Below, one piece after another: positions 1-7,258 of a stretch of 9,835 bases of DNA. The stretch lies in assembly GCA_034440595.1 (NCBI GenBank), contig JAWXCH010000491.1, positions 1 to 9,835 of the forward strand, given 5' to 3'. The stretch's first letter is position 1, and every line of letters starts with the position of its first letter. The position numbers and the translations under genes are program-made. Below the pieces are notes generated by a model. That model did no database searches. It saw nothing but the letters and a program-made list of their open reading frames with translations, and was not told where the DNA came from. The stretch is from JAWXCH01 sp034440595. Lineage in GTDB: Bacteria; Planctomycetota; Planctomycetia; Pirellulales; JALHPA01.

Positions 1-1056
1 GTGCCAACCACTCCGACCATGAAGGTCGCGATTGTTGGCCGCCGCAATGTTGGCAAGAGCACGTTTGTCAATTCCGTGGCGCAGGCCGAACGAGTCATCG
101 TCAGCGAGATCCCCGGCACGACGCGCGACAGTATTGACGTGCGATTTGAGCTGGATGGTCAGACGTTTGTCGCCATCGATACGCCCGGCCTGCGGCGCAC
201 CAAGAGCATTCACACCGACATCGACTATTACGGTTTGCATCGCGCTCAGCGCAGTATTCGCCGGGCCGATGTGGTGCTGATGTTTTTTGATTCGGCGGAG
301 CCGATCGGCAAGGTCGACAAGCAACTGGTCGACTATATTCACGAAAACTATAAGCCGTGCGTCTTTGTCGTGAACAAGTGGGACCTGTTGGCCAAGACGG
401 TCGCAACGGAAGATTGGGTCAAGTACCTGCATGACACTTTTCGCAGCATGCACCATGTGCCGATCGCGTTTATCACCGGCCAAACCGGCAAGAATGTGAA
501 GGCACTGCTCAATCACGCGCAGATGCTGTTCAAGCAGTCGCAGTTGCGCATTTCGACCAGCACGATCAATCAGGCGGTTCGGGCTGCGATCGACGCCAAT
601 CCACCCCCAATGCATCATCAGGGTCGGCCTAAGATTTTTTATGCCACGCAGGTCGACGTAGCACCGCCGACGATTGTGCTGTTTTGCAATAACCCTACGG
701 CGTTCTCGCTGACGTATCGACGTTACTTATTAACCGCGCTACGCGATCAGTTGCAGTTTTCCGAAGTGCCTATCAAACTGTACCTGCGCAGACGGGATGC
801 GACGCATGCCCGGCGTGATAGAGCGGATGTGGATAGCGAAGAGGCGGACATGGACTTCGAGAAGTTCAGTTCGGAGGATTTTGACGAGCTGTCGGAGCAT
901 GAGATGCCAGACGGTTATACGGGAGTCTCCAATGTCGCCGAGGAAGTTTTCGATGATGAGGACGGCGATGTTGTCGATGGCGACGATGCCAGTGGCGATG
1001 AAGCGGACGTCAGTTTGACGGAGTTGGATTCGGAGGAAGATGAGGGGGTGCAGTAG
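1..1056 (+). CDS. der: GTPase Der (EngA), 3' part: second G domain, KH-like domain and acidic tail
   Basis: Der is an essential GTPase with two tandem G domains and a C-terminal KH-like domain; it binds the 50S ribosomal subunit and helps its maturation in the cytoplasm. The window cuts the gene: only the second G domain onward is present, and the GTG at position 1 is an internal codon, not a start. In the 351 visible residues I see G1 GRRNVGKS (13-20), the PGTTRD switch region (38-43), G3 DTPG (60-63), G4 NKWD (125-128) and a G5-like ITGQTG (158-163). The KH-like domain (about 189-265) has the family signatures PPP (201-203), IFYATQV (212-218), PPTIVLF (222-228) and YRRYL (239-243). Family members usually end just after this point. 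Here 79 more residues (273-351) follow, 34 of them Asp or Glu. The stop is TAG at 1054-1056. The family call is very secure; the role of the tail is unknown. Confidence 0.96.
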   Translation: MPTTPTMKVAIVGRRNVGKSTFVNSVAQAERVIVSEIPGTTRDSIDVRFELDGQTFVAIDTPGLRRTKSIHTDIDYYGLHRAQRSIRRADVVLMFFDSAEPIGKVDKQLVDYIHENYKPCVFVVNKWDLLAKTVATEDWVKYLHDTFRSMHHVPIAFITGQTGKNVKALLNHAQMLFKQSQLRISTSTINQAVRAAIDANPPPMHHQGRPKIFYATQVDVAPPTIVLFCNNPTAFSLTYRRYLLTALRDQLQFSEVPIKLYLRRRDATHARRDRADVDSEEADMDFEKFSSEDFDELSEHEMPDGYTGVSNVAEEVFDDEDGDVVDGDDASGDEADVSLTELDSEEDEGVQ

Positions 1057-1070
1057 GGGCAGCTCTCGTT

Positions 1071-1177
1071 TAATAAATGACAAATAGCAAATGACTGTTA
1101 ACAAATAACAAATCATGTCGTCCTCTCGCGGCCGTTTCAATTTGTCATTTGTTATCAATTATTTGTTATTTATTATT
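1071..1177. repeat. AT-rich heptad repeats arranged as two inverted arms
   Basis: The left arm (about 1071-1114) is a run of seven-base units close to AAATRAC (AAATGAC, AAATAGC, AAATGAC, TGTTAAC, AAATAAC, AAAT). The right arm (about 1139-1177) reads as the same kind of units on the opposite strand. The outer 16 bases of the two arms match at about 15 positions and the inner 16 at about 14; the left arm has one extra heptad in the middle. The spacer (1115-1138) is GC-rich. The element sits between the convergent genes der and the HEAT lipoprotein gene. It could fold as a long AT hairpin and slow transcription from both sides, or be a dispersed repeat. The pattern is seen directly; a function is not shown. 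Confidence 0.75.
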
Positions 1178-1220
1178 GATCTGGGCAATGACCGATAACG
1201 CAATTTCTAGGTTCACGCCA

Positions 1221-1268
1221 CCCTCACCCGTCGCTGGGGCGACGACCTCTCCCGCAAGCGGGAGAGGT
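1221..1268. repeat. GC-rich double palindrome of REP-like type
   Basis: Two hairpins lie side by side. The first pairs CGTCGC (1229-1234) with GCGACG (1239-1244) around a TGGG loop. The second pairs ACCTCTCCCGC (1245-1255) with GCGGGAGAGGT (1258-1268), a perfect 11-bp stem with an AA loop. The flank CCCTCACCC (1221-1229) resembles the start of the second stem. Short intergenic palindromes with CCTCTCCC/GGGAGAGG arms are widespread in many GC-rich bacterial genomes, so I take this as a REP-like dispersed repeat. No T-run follows on either strand, so it is not a standard intrinsic terminator, though its place between two convergent genes would allow it to limit read-through. Confidence 0.65.
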
Positions 1269-1365
1269 GAAGCGGATCGATCGTTCTGAAACAATTCGTC
1301 GTGCGCTATAGTCAGACCAACGCCATAGAATCGCCCCTCAGTGCGCTTGGCGTGTTTCACAGACC

Positions 1366-3783
1366 CTACAAATTGCGCTGCTGAGAATACCATTCTTTCC
1401 ACTGCTCAGCAGTAGCTTCTGCATCCGGTGCGGCAGAACCGGCTACGCTCGGCAAGCTGTGCAACGCGGCGCGGCGAACATCCGCGCGAGGATCGTCCAG
1501 CAGGCGGATCAGTTCGGCGGTCCAGGCGTCGGTGCCGGGTAAAGTCGCCATCGTGCTGGCCACTTCTCCCATGGCGATGGCCGATTGTAGCCGTACGCCA
1601 GGACTGGTGTCGTTCGATAGTCGTGCTAGTGCTTTCATGCCCGATTCAGCACCCAGCCGGGATAGGCTAGCCGCGACTCTTACACGCAATGGGAGTGCCG
1701 GACTCAGCAACAGTTGCTCCAGCGGTTTGTAGTCAGAGATAAGCGACTGACTGCCAAGTGCAACCACCGCCGCTTCAACCACTGCCGCGTTGTCGTCCTT
1801 CAATGTACGCAGTAGTACCTCGCCCGCTCGCTGGCTGGGGTGTTCGCCCAGGTAAACGCAGGCCCGCCGCCGCACTTCGGCCGTTGGGTGACTGGCCGCT
1901 GCGGTGGCGATTCGCAGTGCATCGGGAGAAGCTGCCGACGCAATCATTTTCAGCGAAAGTTCCCACAATTCGGCGTCCGGTTGTTTCTCGAGAATTTCTG
2001 CCAGCCGCCGCAGGCCAAAACGAGGCAACGGCTCGGCCTCGGCAAGTTCAAGCAAGCTCGCCATTGCGATGCGACCCTCGGATTCCGATCCGCTCCGAAT
2101 ACGTTCCAAGGCGGCAAAGCGCTGGTCCTGACGCGGCAGTACTTGCTCTAGTATCGCGGCAGGAATTTCGACCGCATGGCCCCCGTACAACTGCTCCAGA
2201 TCCTTACAAAGCTCGGGCCAGACGGATAGTCGGGCATACTGCTCATTCCAGGTGTATTCGCCCGGTGCGGATTGCTGAAACTGCCGAACCAACTCGGCTA
2301 ATTCGACCAAATTGTGGCCACTGGCCGGGGCGTTCTCATTGGCAGCGAATTCTGGCTGCTCTGCGGTTACGGTTACCAAGGATTGCTTGCTGAACGCAGC
2401 CTGCCAGCGCTGCGTTAGCGCCGCAATATCCACTTGCTGTCCGGCGATAATGCGCGCGGTTTCATCGGCAACTTCTGGCCAGCGATCTTGGAACTGCTCG
2501 GCGGCCGCGCGGCGTAGTAATGGGCTGCGCTTTTCTAGCGCCGTGAGCAACAGCGGGCCAGCCTGTTCCATTGGCCAGTTGGTGACGGCGCTGATGACTC
2601 GTTTCTGCACTTCGCTACTTGGATCGCGGAGCAGCTTTTCACCCAGTGGCCGCGCCTTCTCGGGTGGCAATGTGGCTAGTGCCTCGGCCGCTGCAGCGCG
2701 AACGCGCCAGGACTTGTCCGCCAGAACCGGATCCAGCAGTGCCAGATCCTGATAGCTGGCAAGTTGCGTAATTGCCGTGGCGCGAATCAGCTCCGAAGAA
2801 TCGGATAGCAATGCAGTAAGTGACTTTTGATTGGCTGGTCCTCCAAGTTTGCCAAGGCACTCAATAGCAGTGGTTCGCACTGTCAGATCGATATCTTTCA
2901 AGCCACGCTCGCTGCACTCCTGCGCTTGTTCGTGCGTTGCCGCGGTCAACAGTCGCAGGGCCGCACTTCGCACACGTGGATCAACATCGGCCGCGTAGAC
3001 AAAAATATCGCTGGGTAGCAGTTTGGGGTCCAGTTTCTGGCAGGCATTCACTGCGGCCAATCGAGCCTCCACGGCAGGACTGTGCAAGCCGGCCACTGCA
3101 TGTTTTTGCAGGTCCGCGACGCCAGCCTGTGCCGCGGCACGCAATAGACTGGCGTGCAAGGCGGGGACATATCGCTGCCGTGCGGCACCTTGATAGGCAC
3201 CATAGTGCGAAGTCAACTGGCTAATCGCACTCGCGGCGGTTGGACTCTGCATCGCGGACAGACTTTCGACGGCCGCCTGCCGGGTAGTGAGCTTCAATTG
3301 TTCACCACGAACGATCTCCACCAGCCGTGGCACGGCGCTGCTTTGTTTTATGTGGCCTAGCCCAATGGCGGCATTCACGCGCGTGACTTCACTGGGTGAT
3401 TTTAACGCGGCTTTGAGGATCTGCTGTGCATCTTCGCGGGCTAGAACCGAATCCAGGCCAAAATGGCGCAGTGTAAAGGGTGACTCTTCACTGGTGCTTG
3501 TTGATTCAGGGGATACAATCGTGACCCAGTTCGGATCAGCCAGGGCCGCAGAAGTATCCAGCAAATGACTCGAGGTTGCCTTGGCCAGTTGCGGATCGGC
3601 CTGTGCTTTCGCAGCCGCTTTATCGGCAGCGGGGGAACTATCTGCCGGCAAGGGGTCATTATCTGCGGAAAAGAGTTTCGCCCAGCGTGGCGAGCCATTG
3701 ATGAAGCCACAGCCCGTCCCCACTGCGCAAAGGAGCAGTAGAGTGGCGGCAAGTCCAATCCGTGGAAGATGCAGGTGATTCAC
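1366..3783 (-). CDS. HEAT-repeat protein, probable lipoprotein
   Basis: This 805-residue protein is an alpha-solenoid, probably lipid-anchored and facing the periplasm, acting as a scaffold or binding surface; no enzyme motif was seen. The N terminus has a hydrophobic stretch (about 9-23) followed by GTGC, with Cys25 as the likely lipidated residue; the lipobox is imperfect, having Gly at -3. A low-complexity Ala/Asp/Ser linker (about 40-100) leads to a first HEAT block (about 105-450), with helices such as VRSAALRLL (271-279) and WRVRAAAAEALATL (359-372). A non-repeat segment (about 455-545) is followed by a second block (about 550-785) with AEVRRRACVYLG (635-646) and DVRRAALHSL (768-777). 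The end, WKEWYSQQ, is of a kind I recognise from planctomycete HEAT proteins. The start is GTG (3781-3783), the only plausible one before an in-frame TGA about 70 bases upstream; no clear ribosome-binding site precedes it. The gene lies 110 bases downstream of the 484-residue gene on the same strand, so the two could be cotranscribed. The fold is secure; partner and role are unknown. Confidence 0.88.
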   Translation of the reverse strand: MNHLHLPRIGLAATLLLLCAVGTGCGFINGSPRWAKLFSADNDPLPADSSPAADKAAAKAQADPQLAKATSSHLLDTSAALADPNWVTIVSPESTSTSEESPFTLRHFGLDSVLAREDAQQILKAALKSPSEVTRVNAAIGLGHIKQSSAVPRLVEIVRGEQLKLTTRQAAVESLSAMQSPTAASAISQLTSHYGAYQGAARQRYVPALHASLLRAAAQAGVADLQKHAVAGLHSPAVEARLAAVNACQKLDPKLLPSDIFVYAADVDPRVRSAALRLLTAATHEQAQECSERGLKDIDLTVRTTAIECLGKLGGPANQKSLTALLSDSSELIRATAITQLASYQDLALLDPVLADKSWRVRAAAAEALATLPPEKARPLGEKLLRDPSSEVQKRVISAVTNWPMEQAGPLLLTALEKRSPLLRRAAAEQFQDRWPEVADETARIIAGQQVDIAALTQRWQAAFSKQSLVTVTAEQPEFAANENAPASGHNLVELAELVRQFQQSAPGEYTWNEQYARLSVWPELCKDLEQLYGGHAVEIPAAILEQVLPRQDQRFAALERIRSGSESEGRIAMASLLELAEAEPLPRFGLRRLAEILEKQPDAELWELSLKMIASAASPDALRIATAAASHPTAEVRRRACVYLGEHPSQRAGEVLLRTLKDDNAAVVEAAVVALGSQSLISDYKPLEQLLLSPALPLRVRVAASLSRLGAESGMKALARLSNDTSPGVRLQSAIAMGEVASTMATLPGTDAWTAELIRLLDDPRADVRRAALHSLPSVAGSAAPDAEATAEQWKEWYSQQRNL

Positions 3784-3893
3784 AAGGCAAGTCCGTTTGC
3801 CGGTTCCGTGATCGTAAACTTTTTGCTGAACTGTTATCGCAATGCTGGACTGTCAATCCATGACACCAGCGAGCAATTTCTCTATTCTATTTG

Positions 3894-5348
3894 TTATCGC
3901 CCTGGCGGTCGAATGAAGCCACCCGGCGGCCTGATGGGGCCCGGCCCTCCCCCCGGCGCAGGGGCTGGTTGACCTCCACCAAATCCGACTCCGTTTGGAT
4001 CTTGTGGGAAGCCGCCAACCGGAGCCACCGTCACCAGCACGCTGGACAGGGGCACACCGGTCGCCAGCGACTCCACTTCAGCATGTGCTTTCGTCAAGTT
4101 GTCGTAGATCTGGTCTTTCACGACGCTTTCGGTGCCAGTCAGTGCCAGGATGGCTGCTAACAGCGGCTCCAACTCGGCCACTTTCGGTGTTGGTGAAATG
4201 GTGTTCAATGCGGCCAGGGCTTTTTGCGAAAGGGCGACATAGAACATCACACCATCTTCGGTGGAAACGGGCCTGCCCGCTTGCAAGCTGGTCGCCAATT
4301 CGCGCTTGCAAGCATCGACGGCGACCATACTGATATCGCTGGCCAGTTGCGCTGTATCCAGGCCATCCGGCAACGGAGCCTTGGCCAACAGCAAGAGCTT
4401 GATCGCTTCGGCACGCAGTTCGACGGAAGCTCGCTTCTCCGCCGGTTTCTTCTCGGTTAGTTTCTTCTCCGCCTCGCCTTCCGCCTTTTTAATGGCCGGG
4501 TCGACAGGTTCGACGGAAGCTACCTTTTCGGCCAGTATCGTCTGAGCCAGTGCGATTGCTTCACCTTTGGTAGGTGGCGAGCGTTTATACCAGTGCGACA
4601 ATGCATCCACCGCACGACGACGCATCCAATCGTAGGCCGTATCAGACAACTGTGCGGGCCGTAGCTTCGTGTCTGTTGCAAGATCGACCAGAAACTTAAT
4701 CTGGTCTGGTGTCAGAGTGCCATACTGAGCATGCCGCACCATGCCTGTAACACCCGCGACGCGAACCGCTTCCGGGAAGGTAGCACCCACGGCTACTGCT
4801 TTCATCGCGCCTAATGCTCTAGAATAGGGCACCGCGCCGCTGCTCGAAACGCTGTCATTCAACTCGTTGATGGCTAACATCGCGTTATAGCGAGCCACTG
4901 GGTGGTATGGCCCCATCACAATACCTCCCATTCCATTGTATAACGCCAAATTCATCCGGTCCCGTGCTTGCTTGGACGTCGCCTGCGGGCCGCTTATTTC
5001 GGCAATCTCTTTGCGAACGGCTGGCAGCAGGCTGGTCTTGGTAGCAGGACGCTGACCGACTGCCTTACGCTCGACAATCACGTTCTCCTTGGCGGTCATC
5101 TGCGGAACCAGAACCTTGTCAAAGAAGTTTGCGATTTGGGCTTCGTTGAAGGGATCTTTACCGCTCAGCATTCGATCGACCGCTTTGCGTTCATCGGACA
5201 GCTTGATTTTGGACATGGAGTTCAGCTTGGCGTCGACCGGGAGCTGCTTGTACTCCTGCGCCAGGGCGTGAGCTGGATAGGCCGCCAAAACGCTGACGAT
5301 AAGCAATGCGACCAACCGGCTTGCAATTCGATTTAGAATGCGACTCAT
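3894..5348 (-). CDS. Exported helical protein of unknown function with Pro/Gly-rich tail
   Basis: I do not recognise a named family. The 484-residue product starts with a clear signal peptide: Arg/Lys-poor but positive start MSRILNRIASR, a hydrophobic core (about 13-23) and a cleavage site at AHA or ALA (after residue 28 or 30). I chose the ATG at 5346-5348 because it gives this signal peptide and has AAAGG (5358-5362) nine bases upstream; an upstream TTG at 5424-5426 would add 26 residues that spoil the signal. The body is mostly helical, with HEAT-like stretches such as PVARYNAMLAINEL (150-163) and MRRRAVDALSHW (242-253). A Lys/Glu-rich segment (about 287-305) lies between two copies of AEKxASVE (273-280 and 303-310). 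The last 45 residues (about 440-484) are rich in Gly and Pro and end in GGFIRPPGR, probably disordered. It is likely periplasmic. The TIGR03009-type gene is transcribed divergently from the same 479-base intergenic region. Confidence 0.82.
   Translation of the reverse strand: MSRILNRIASRLVALLIVSVLAAYPAHALAQEYKQLPVDAKLNSMSKIKLSDERKAVDRMLSGKDPFNEAQIANFFDKVLVPQMTAKENVIVERKAVGQRPATKTSLLPAVRKEIAEISGPQATSKQARDRMNLALYNGMGGIVMGPYHPVARYNAMLAINELNDSVSSSGAVPYSRALGAMKAVAVGATFPEAVRVAGVTGMVRHAQYGTLTPDQIKFLVDLATDTKLRPAQLSDTAYDWMRRRAVDALSHWYKRSPPTKGEAIALAQTILAEKVASVEPVDPAIKKAEGEAEKKLTEKKPAEKRASVELRAEAIKLLLLAKAPLPDGLDTAQLASDISMVAVDACKRELATSLQAGRPVSTEDGVMFYVALSQKALAALNTISPTPKVAELEPLLAAILALTGTESVVKDQIYDNLTKAHAEVESLATGVPLSSVLVTVAPVGGFPQDPNGVGFGGGQPAPAPGGGPGPIRPPGGFIRPPGR
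4418..4521 (-). repeat. In-frame direct repeat flanking a Lys/Glu-rich insert
   Basis: The 14-base string GTTCGACGGAAGCT occurs at 4418-4431 and again at 4508-4521, exactly 90 bases (30 codons) apart in the same frame of the 484-residue gene. The match continues weakly downstream (8 of the next 12 bases). In the protein this gives two copies of AEKxASVE with a charged, Lys/Glu-rich segment between. The layout fits a 90-base internal duplication or insertion that expanded a linker. Confidence 0.6.
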
Positions 5349-5410
5349 ATCAAACAGCCTTTGCCTAAAAAACGCATAAGCGAGGGTCCATAGCAGCAAT
5401 GTAAAAGACG

Positions 5411-5439
5411 ATTGTCGCCACGCCAAACGTTGACTTCAA
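5411..5439 (-). promoter_or_regulatory. Possible sigma-70 promoter for the 484-residue gene
   Basis: Read on the minus strand, TTGAAG (5434-5439) and GACAAT (5411-5416) are 17 bases apart, each matching four of six consensus bases. Transcription would begin near 5404, about 56 bases before the chosen ATG. The spacing is ideal but the boxes are weak, so this is only a candidate. Confidence 0.3.
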
Positions 5440-5816
5440 TGCGCGCTTTCGATGTGGATCAAACCTGTTGGTCCACTCAGCGCGTTTAATCTAGTTGCCG
5501 ACTGGCGCATTTCCAGGCCGTTATGAATCGGCGATATAGAAATGCCTCTGAATCAACCGAGGTTGACTGTATCTGTTCCGAACGTAACCTCACACCACAC
5601 TGGATATTGTGGCTGGCGATTGTGCCCATTCAACCACTAACTCTAGGGTAGTCGCGCAGTGGGTACAAAGTCAAGATTACTCGCAATAACCGCCGCTGCT
5701 GCCACGGTTTAAGTCGTTGGAAAGTTGGTCTAGGGGAATTCCCATTGGATCGCTAGAATCCCGCGACTTTCGGCGTGCCCAGTCTCGGGGCGCTTCGTTG
5801 CATCATTTACGCCATT

Positions 5817-5821
5817 AAAGG
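5817..5821 (+). promoter_or_regulatory. Ribosome-binding site fixing the start of the TIGR03009-type gene
   Basis: AAAGG lies six bases before the ATG at 5828. It agrees with the signal peptide in selecting this start. It is the clearest ribosome-binding site in the window. Confidence 0.65.
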
Positions 5822-5827
5822 TCGGGT

Positions 5828-7105
5828 ATGAACGTACGATCATTCGGCAAAATTCTGGTTGGATTGGCGGGCCTGACGGCCTTGATTGCCGCTCCTTGGA
5901 CCGCGAATGCGCAGCAGAATCCGGACCCGCGAACACAGCAGCAATACCGTGAATACCAGCCGACCGGTGCTCCCGCTGGCCAGCCGGGCACTGGCCAATA
6001 CAACGGGCAACCGGCAGGTAACTACCAGCCAGCGGCAAACGGCCAGCATACTCCGCAAAATGGCACGTACGTACCGCCACGCACAGGACATCAACCGAAC
6101 AGCGGCTATCTGCCGCACGATCCGCGGCAGCCTGGTGCGCCGGTGCATGGTCCTGCCCCCGCTCGGCCAGTTGGAGTCGCGCCGGTGCGCCCGGAGTTGA
6201 AGGCACCGTTTGTCCTGACGCCACAACAAGAAGCCGAGTTGGATCAGATCCTGATCGCCTGGGAGAAGCAAAGTTCGACAATCCAGACGTTTGAATGCAC
6301 ATTCAATGGTTTTGAATATGATGTGAACAGTGAGGCAAAAAACAGTCCATACCGAGCGTTCGTCGGCCAGATTCGCTACAGTGCGCCGGACAAGGGATTC
6401 TTCAATATCTCGAAGGTCATGAATTACAATCCCAAAACCGGCCGATGCGACACCGAGGGAACGATCGACCAGCTTCAACAATGGGTTTGCGATGGTACTT
6501 CGGTCTTCTTTGTCAACCACAGAGAGAAACGTCTGTATGAGAAGACACTGCCTCCCGAGATGCGCGGGGCCGCCATCGCCGATGGCCCAACACCTTTCAT
6601 CTTTGGTGCCAAGGCCGTGACTTTGAAAGCTCGCTATTGGATGAAAAACATAACGCCAGAGAATGACCCGGAAAGATTGTGGCTGGCCGCTTATCCGCGA
6701 AAACAAGAGTTGGCAGCAGAGTATGCACGCGTCGATATCATTCTCAATCGAAAAGACTTTATGCCATATGCCATCAGGAAATACCAACCGCGAATAGTAG
6801 CACCAGGAGCTGCCGTCGAGGGTGGCAACTGCGAGGTCTATCAGTTCAATGATATCTCTTACAACAGTTCAATCCACAAGATCAAGAACTGGAGCGGGTC
6901 ATTTGTTAAACCAGACGTCCCCTTCACATACAAGCTAGTCCAGCTTCCGGCGGATGGCGCTGCACCTGCCGCAGGGGGTGTTCCTCCCGGTCCTACCGCC
7001 AGTCGAGTTGCACCCGGCAGGCCTTTAGTCGGGCCGGTTGAGCCTGGTCGCGGATTACGAAGCGTTCCAGCCACCGCCACGCGACCAGTCGATCCGCGCC
7101 GCTAA
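5828..7105 (+). CDS. Exported planctomycete protein, TIGR03009-type domain, LolA-like by inference
   Basis: The 425-residue product begins with a signal peptide (1-28; core ILVGLAGLTALIA, cleavage after ANA). Residues 29-127 form a linker rich in Gln, Pro, Gly and Asn. The folded domain (about 128-372) starts with LTPQQEAELDQIL and WEKQSSTIQTFECTF, then shows YSAPDKGFF (184-192), WVCDGTSVFFVNHREKRLY (219-237) and PFIFGAKAVTLKARYW (256-271). I recognise this pattern as the uncharacterised planctomycete domain TIGR03009; that assignment is from memory and was not searched. The order 'structural strand, aromatic/Pro segment, DG-x-x-V/F-F-hydrophobic' resembles LolA-type periplasmic lipoprotein carriers, which suggests an open beta-barrel that holds a lipid or lipoprotein. 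This is inference. The tail (373-425) is rich in Pro, Ala and Gly. The start is supported by the ribosome-binding site at 5817-5821; the stop is TAA at 7103-7105. The next gene has its own promoter 55 bases downstream. Confidence 0.85.
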   Translation: MNVRSFGKILVGLAGLTALIAAPWTANAQQNPDPRTQQQYREYQPTGAPAGQPGTGQYNGQPAGNYQPAANGQHTPQNGTYVPPRTGHQPNSGYLPHDPRQPGAPVHGPAPARPVGVAPVRPELKAPFVLTPQQEAELDQILIAWEKQSSTIQTFECTFNGFEYDVNSEAKNSPYRAFVGQIRYSAPDKGFFNISKVMNYNPKTGRCDTEGTIDQLQQWVCDGTSVFFVNHREKRLYEKTLPPEMRGAAIADGPTPFIFGAKAVTLKARYWMKNITPENDPERLWLAAYPRKQELAAEYARVDIILNRKDFMPYAIRKYQPRIVAPGAAVEGGNCEVYQFNDISYNSSIHKIKNWSGSFVKPDVPFTYKLVQLPADGAAPAAGGVPPGPTASRVAPGRPLVGPVEPGRGLRSVPATATRPVDPRR

Positions 7106-7160
7106 GCAAACGGCAAATGTATGCCAATTAGCCGCGATATCATCGCAAGTGGATGCAGAA

Positions 7161-7188
7161 TTGACTGCCGCCCTATTGGCGCTATAAT
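7161..7188 (+). promoter_or_regulatory. Near-consensus sigma-70 promoter for the NfeD-type gene
   Basis: TTGACT (7161-7166, five of six consensus bases) is followed after 16 bases by a perfect TATAAT (7183-7188). Transcription would start near 7195, leaving a leader of about 64 bases to the ATG at 7259. The leader contains a small hairpin (AGTGG 7206-7210 with CCACT 7219-7223). It is the strongest promoter match in the window and lies in the gap after the upstream gene's stop, so the NfeD-type gene can be expressed on its own. Confidence 0.75.
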
Positions 7189-7258
7189 CTAACTGAAACG
7201 GAACGAGTGGCCCTTTAACCACTTGCGCAAATCCCTGCAAGCGTTTTGGTTACAATCT

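Larger units (their letters stand above)
5349..5827. other. Divergent intergenic region with two short perfect palindromes
   Basis: No credible gene lies in these 479 bases, which must hold the start signals of both flanking genes. Two short palindromes stand out. TCAACC-GA-GGTTGA (5553-5566) overlaps a TTGACT box (5563-5568) that lacks a good -10 partner. GGGAATTCCC (5734-5743) sits 10 bases upstream of a -10-like TAGAAT (5754-5759), which itself has no good -35 at the proper distance. Either could be an operator, but neither is proven. AAAGG at 5817-5821 is the ribosome-binding site of the plus-strand gene. The region is long for a divergent promoter pair, and the rest holds nothing I can name. 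Confidence 0.5.

Noticed and set aside
739..1158. A 139-residue reading frame on the minus strand across the end of der
   Set aside because: It lies mostly opposite the KH domain and acidic tail of der and its start part is a translation of the AT-rich heptad repeat; no family features.
1071..1177. CRISPR array
   Set aside because: The repeats are seven bases long with no unique spacers and no cas genes nearby.
1166..1402. A 78-residue reading frame on the minus strand downstream of the HEAT gene
   Set aside because: It overlaps the end of the HEAT gene in another frame, and its middle (SPLPLAGE) is just the translated GC-rich palindrome.
1758..2393. A 211-residue plus-strand frame inside the HEAT gene
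   Set aside because: It is opposite the well-supported HEAT repeats; composition (Arg/Pro-rich) is typical of an antisense shadow.
1366..3783. Membrane-coat-like protein of the planctomycete type (beta-propeller plus alpha-solenoid)
   Set aside because: Only HEAT helices are visible; there is no beta-propeller part and the protein has a lipoprotein signal.
3851..3856. A perfect TTGACA on the minus strand upstream of the HEAT gene
   Set aside because: No acceptable -10 box occurs at 15-19 bases from it, so a promoter is not supported.
5840..6787. A 315-residue minus-strand frame opposite the TIGR03009-type gene
   Set aside because: The plus-strand gene has a ribosome-binding site, a signal peptide and a recognised domain; the antisense frame has none of these.
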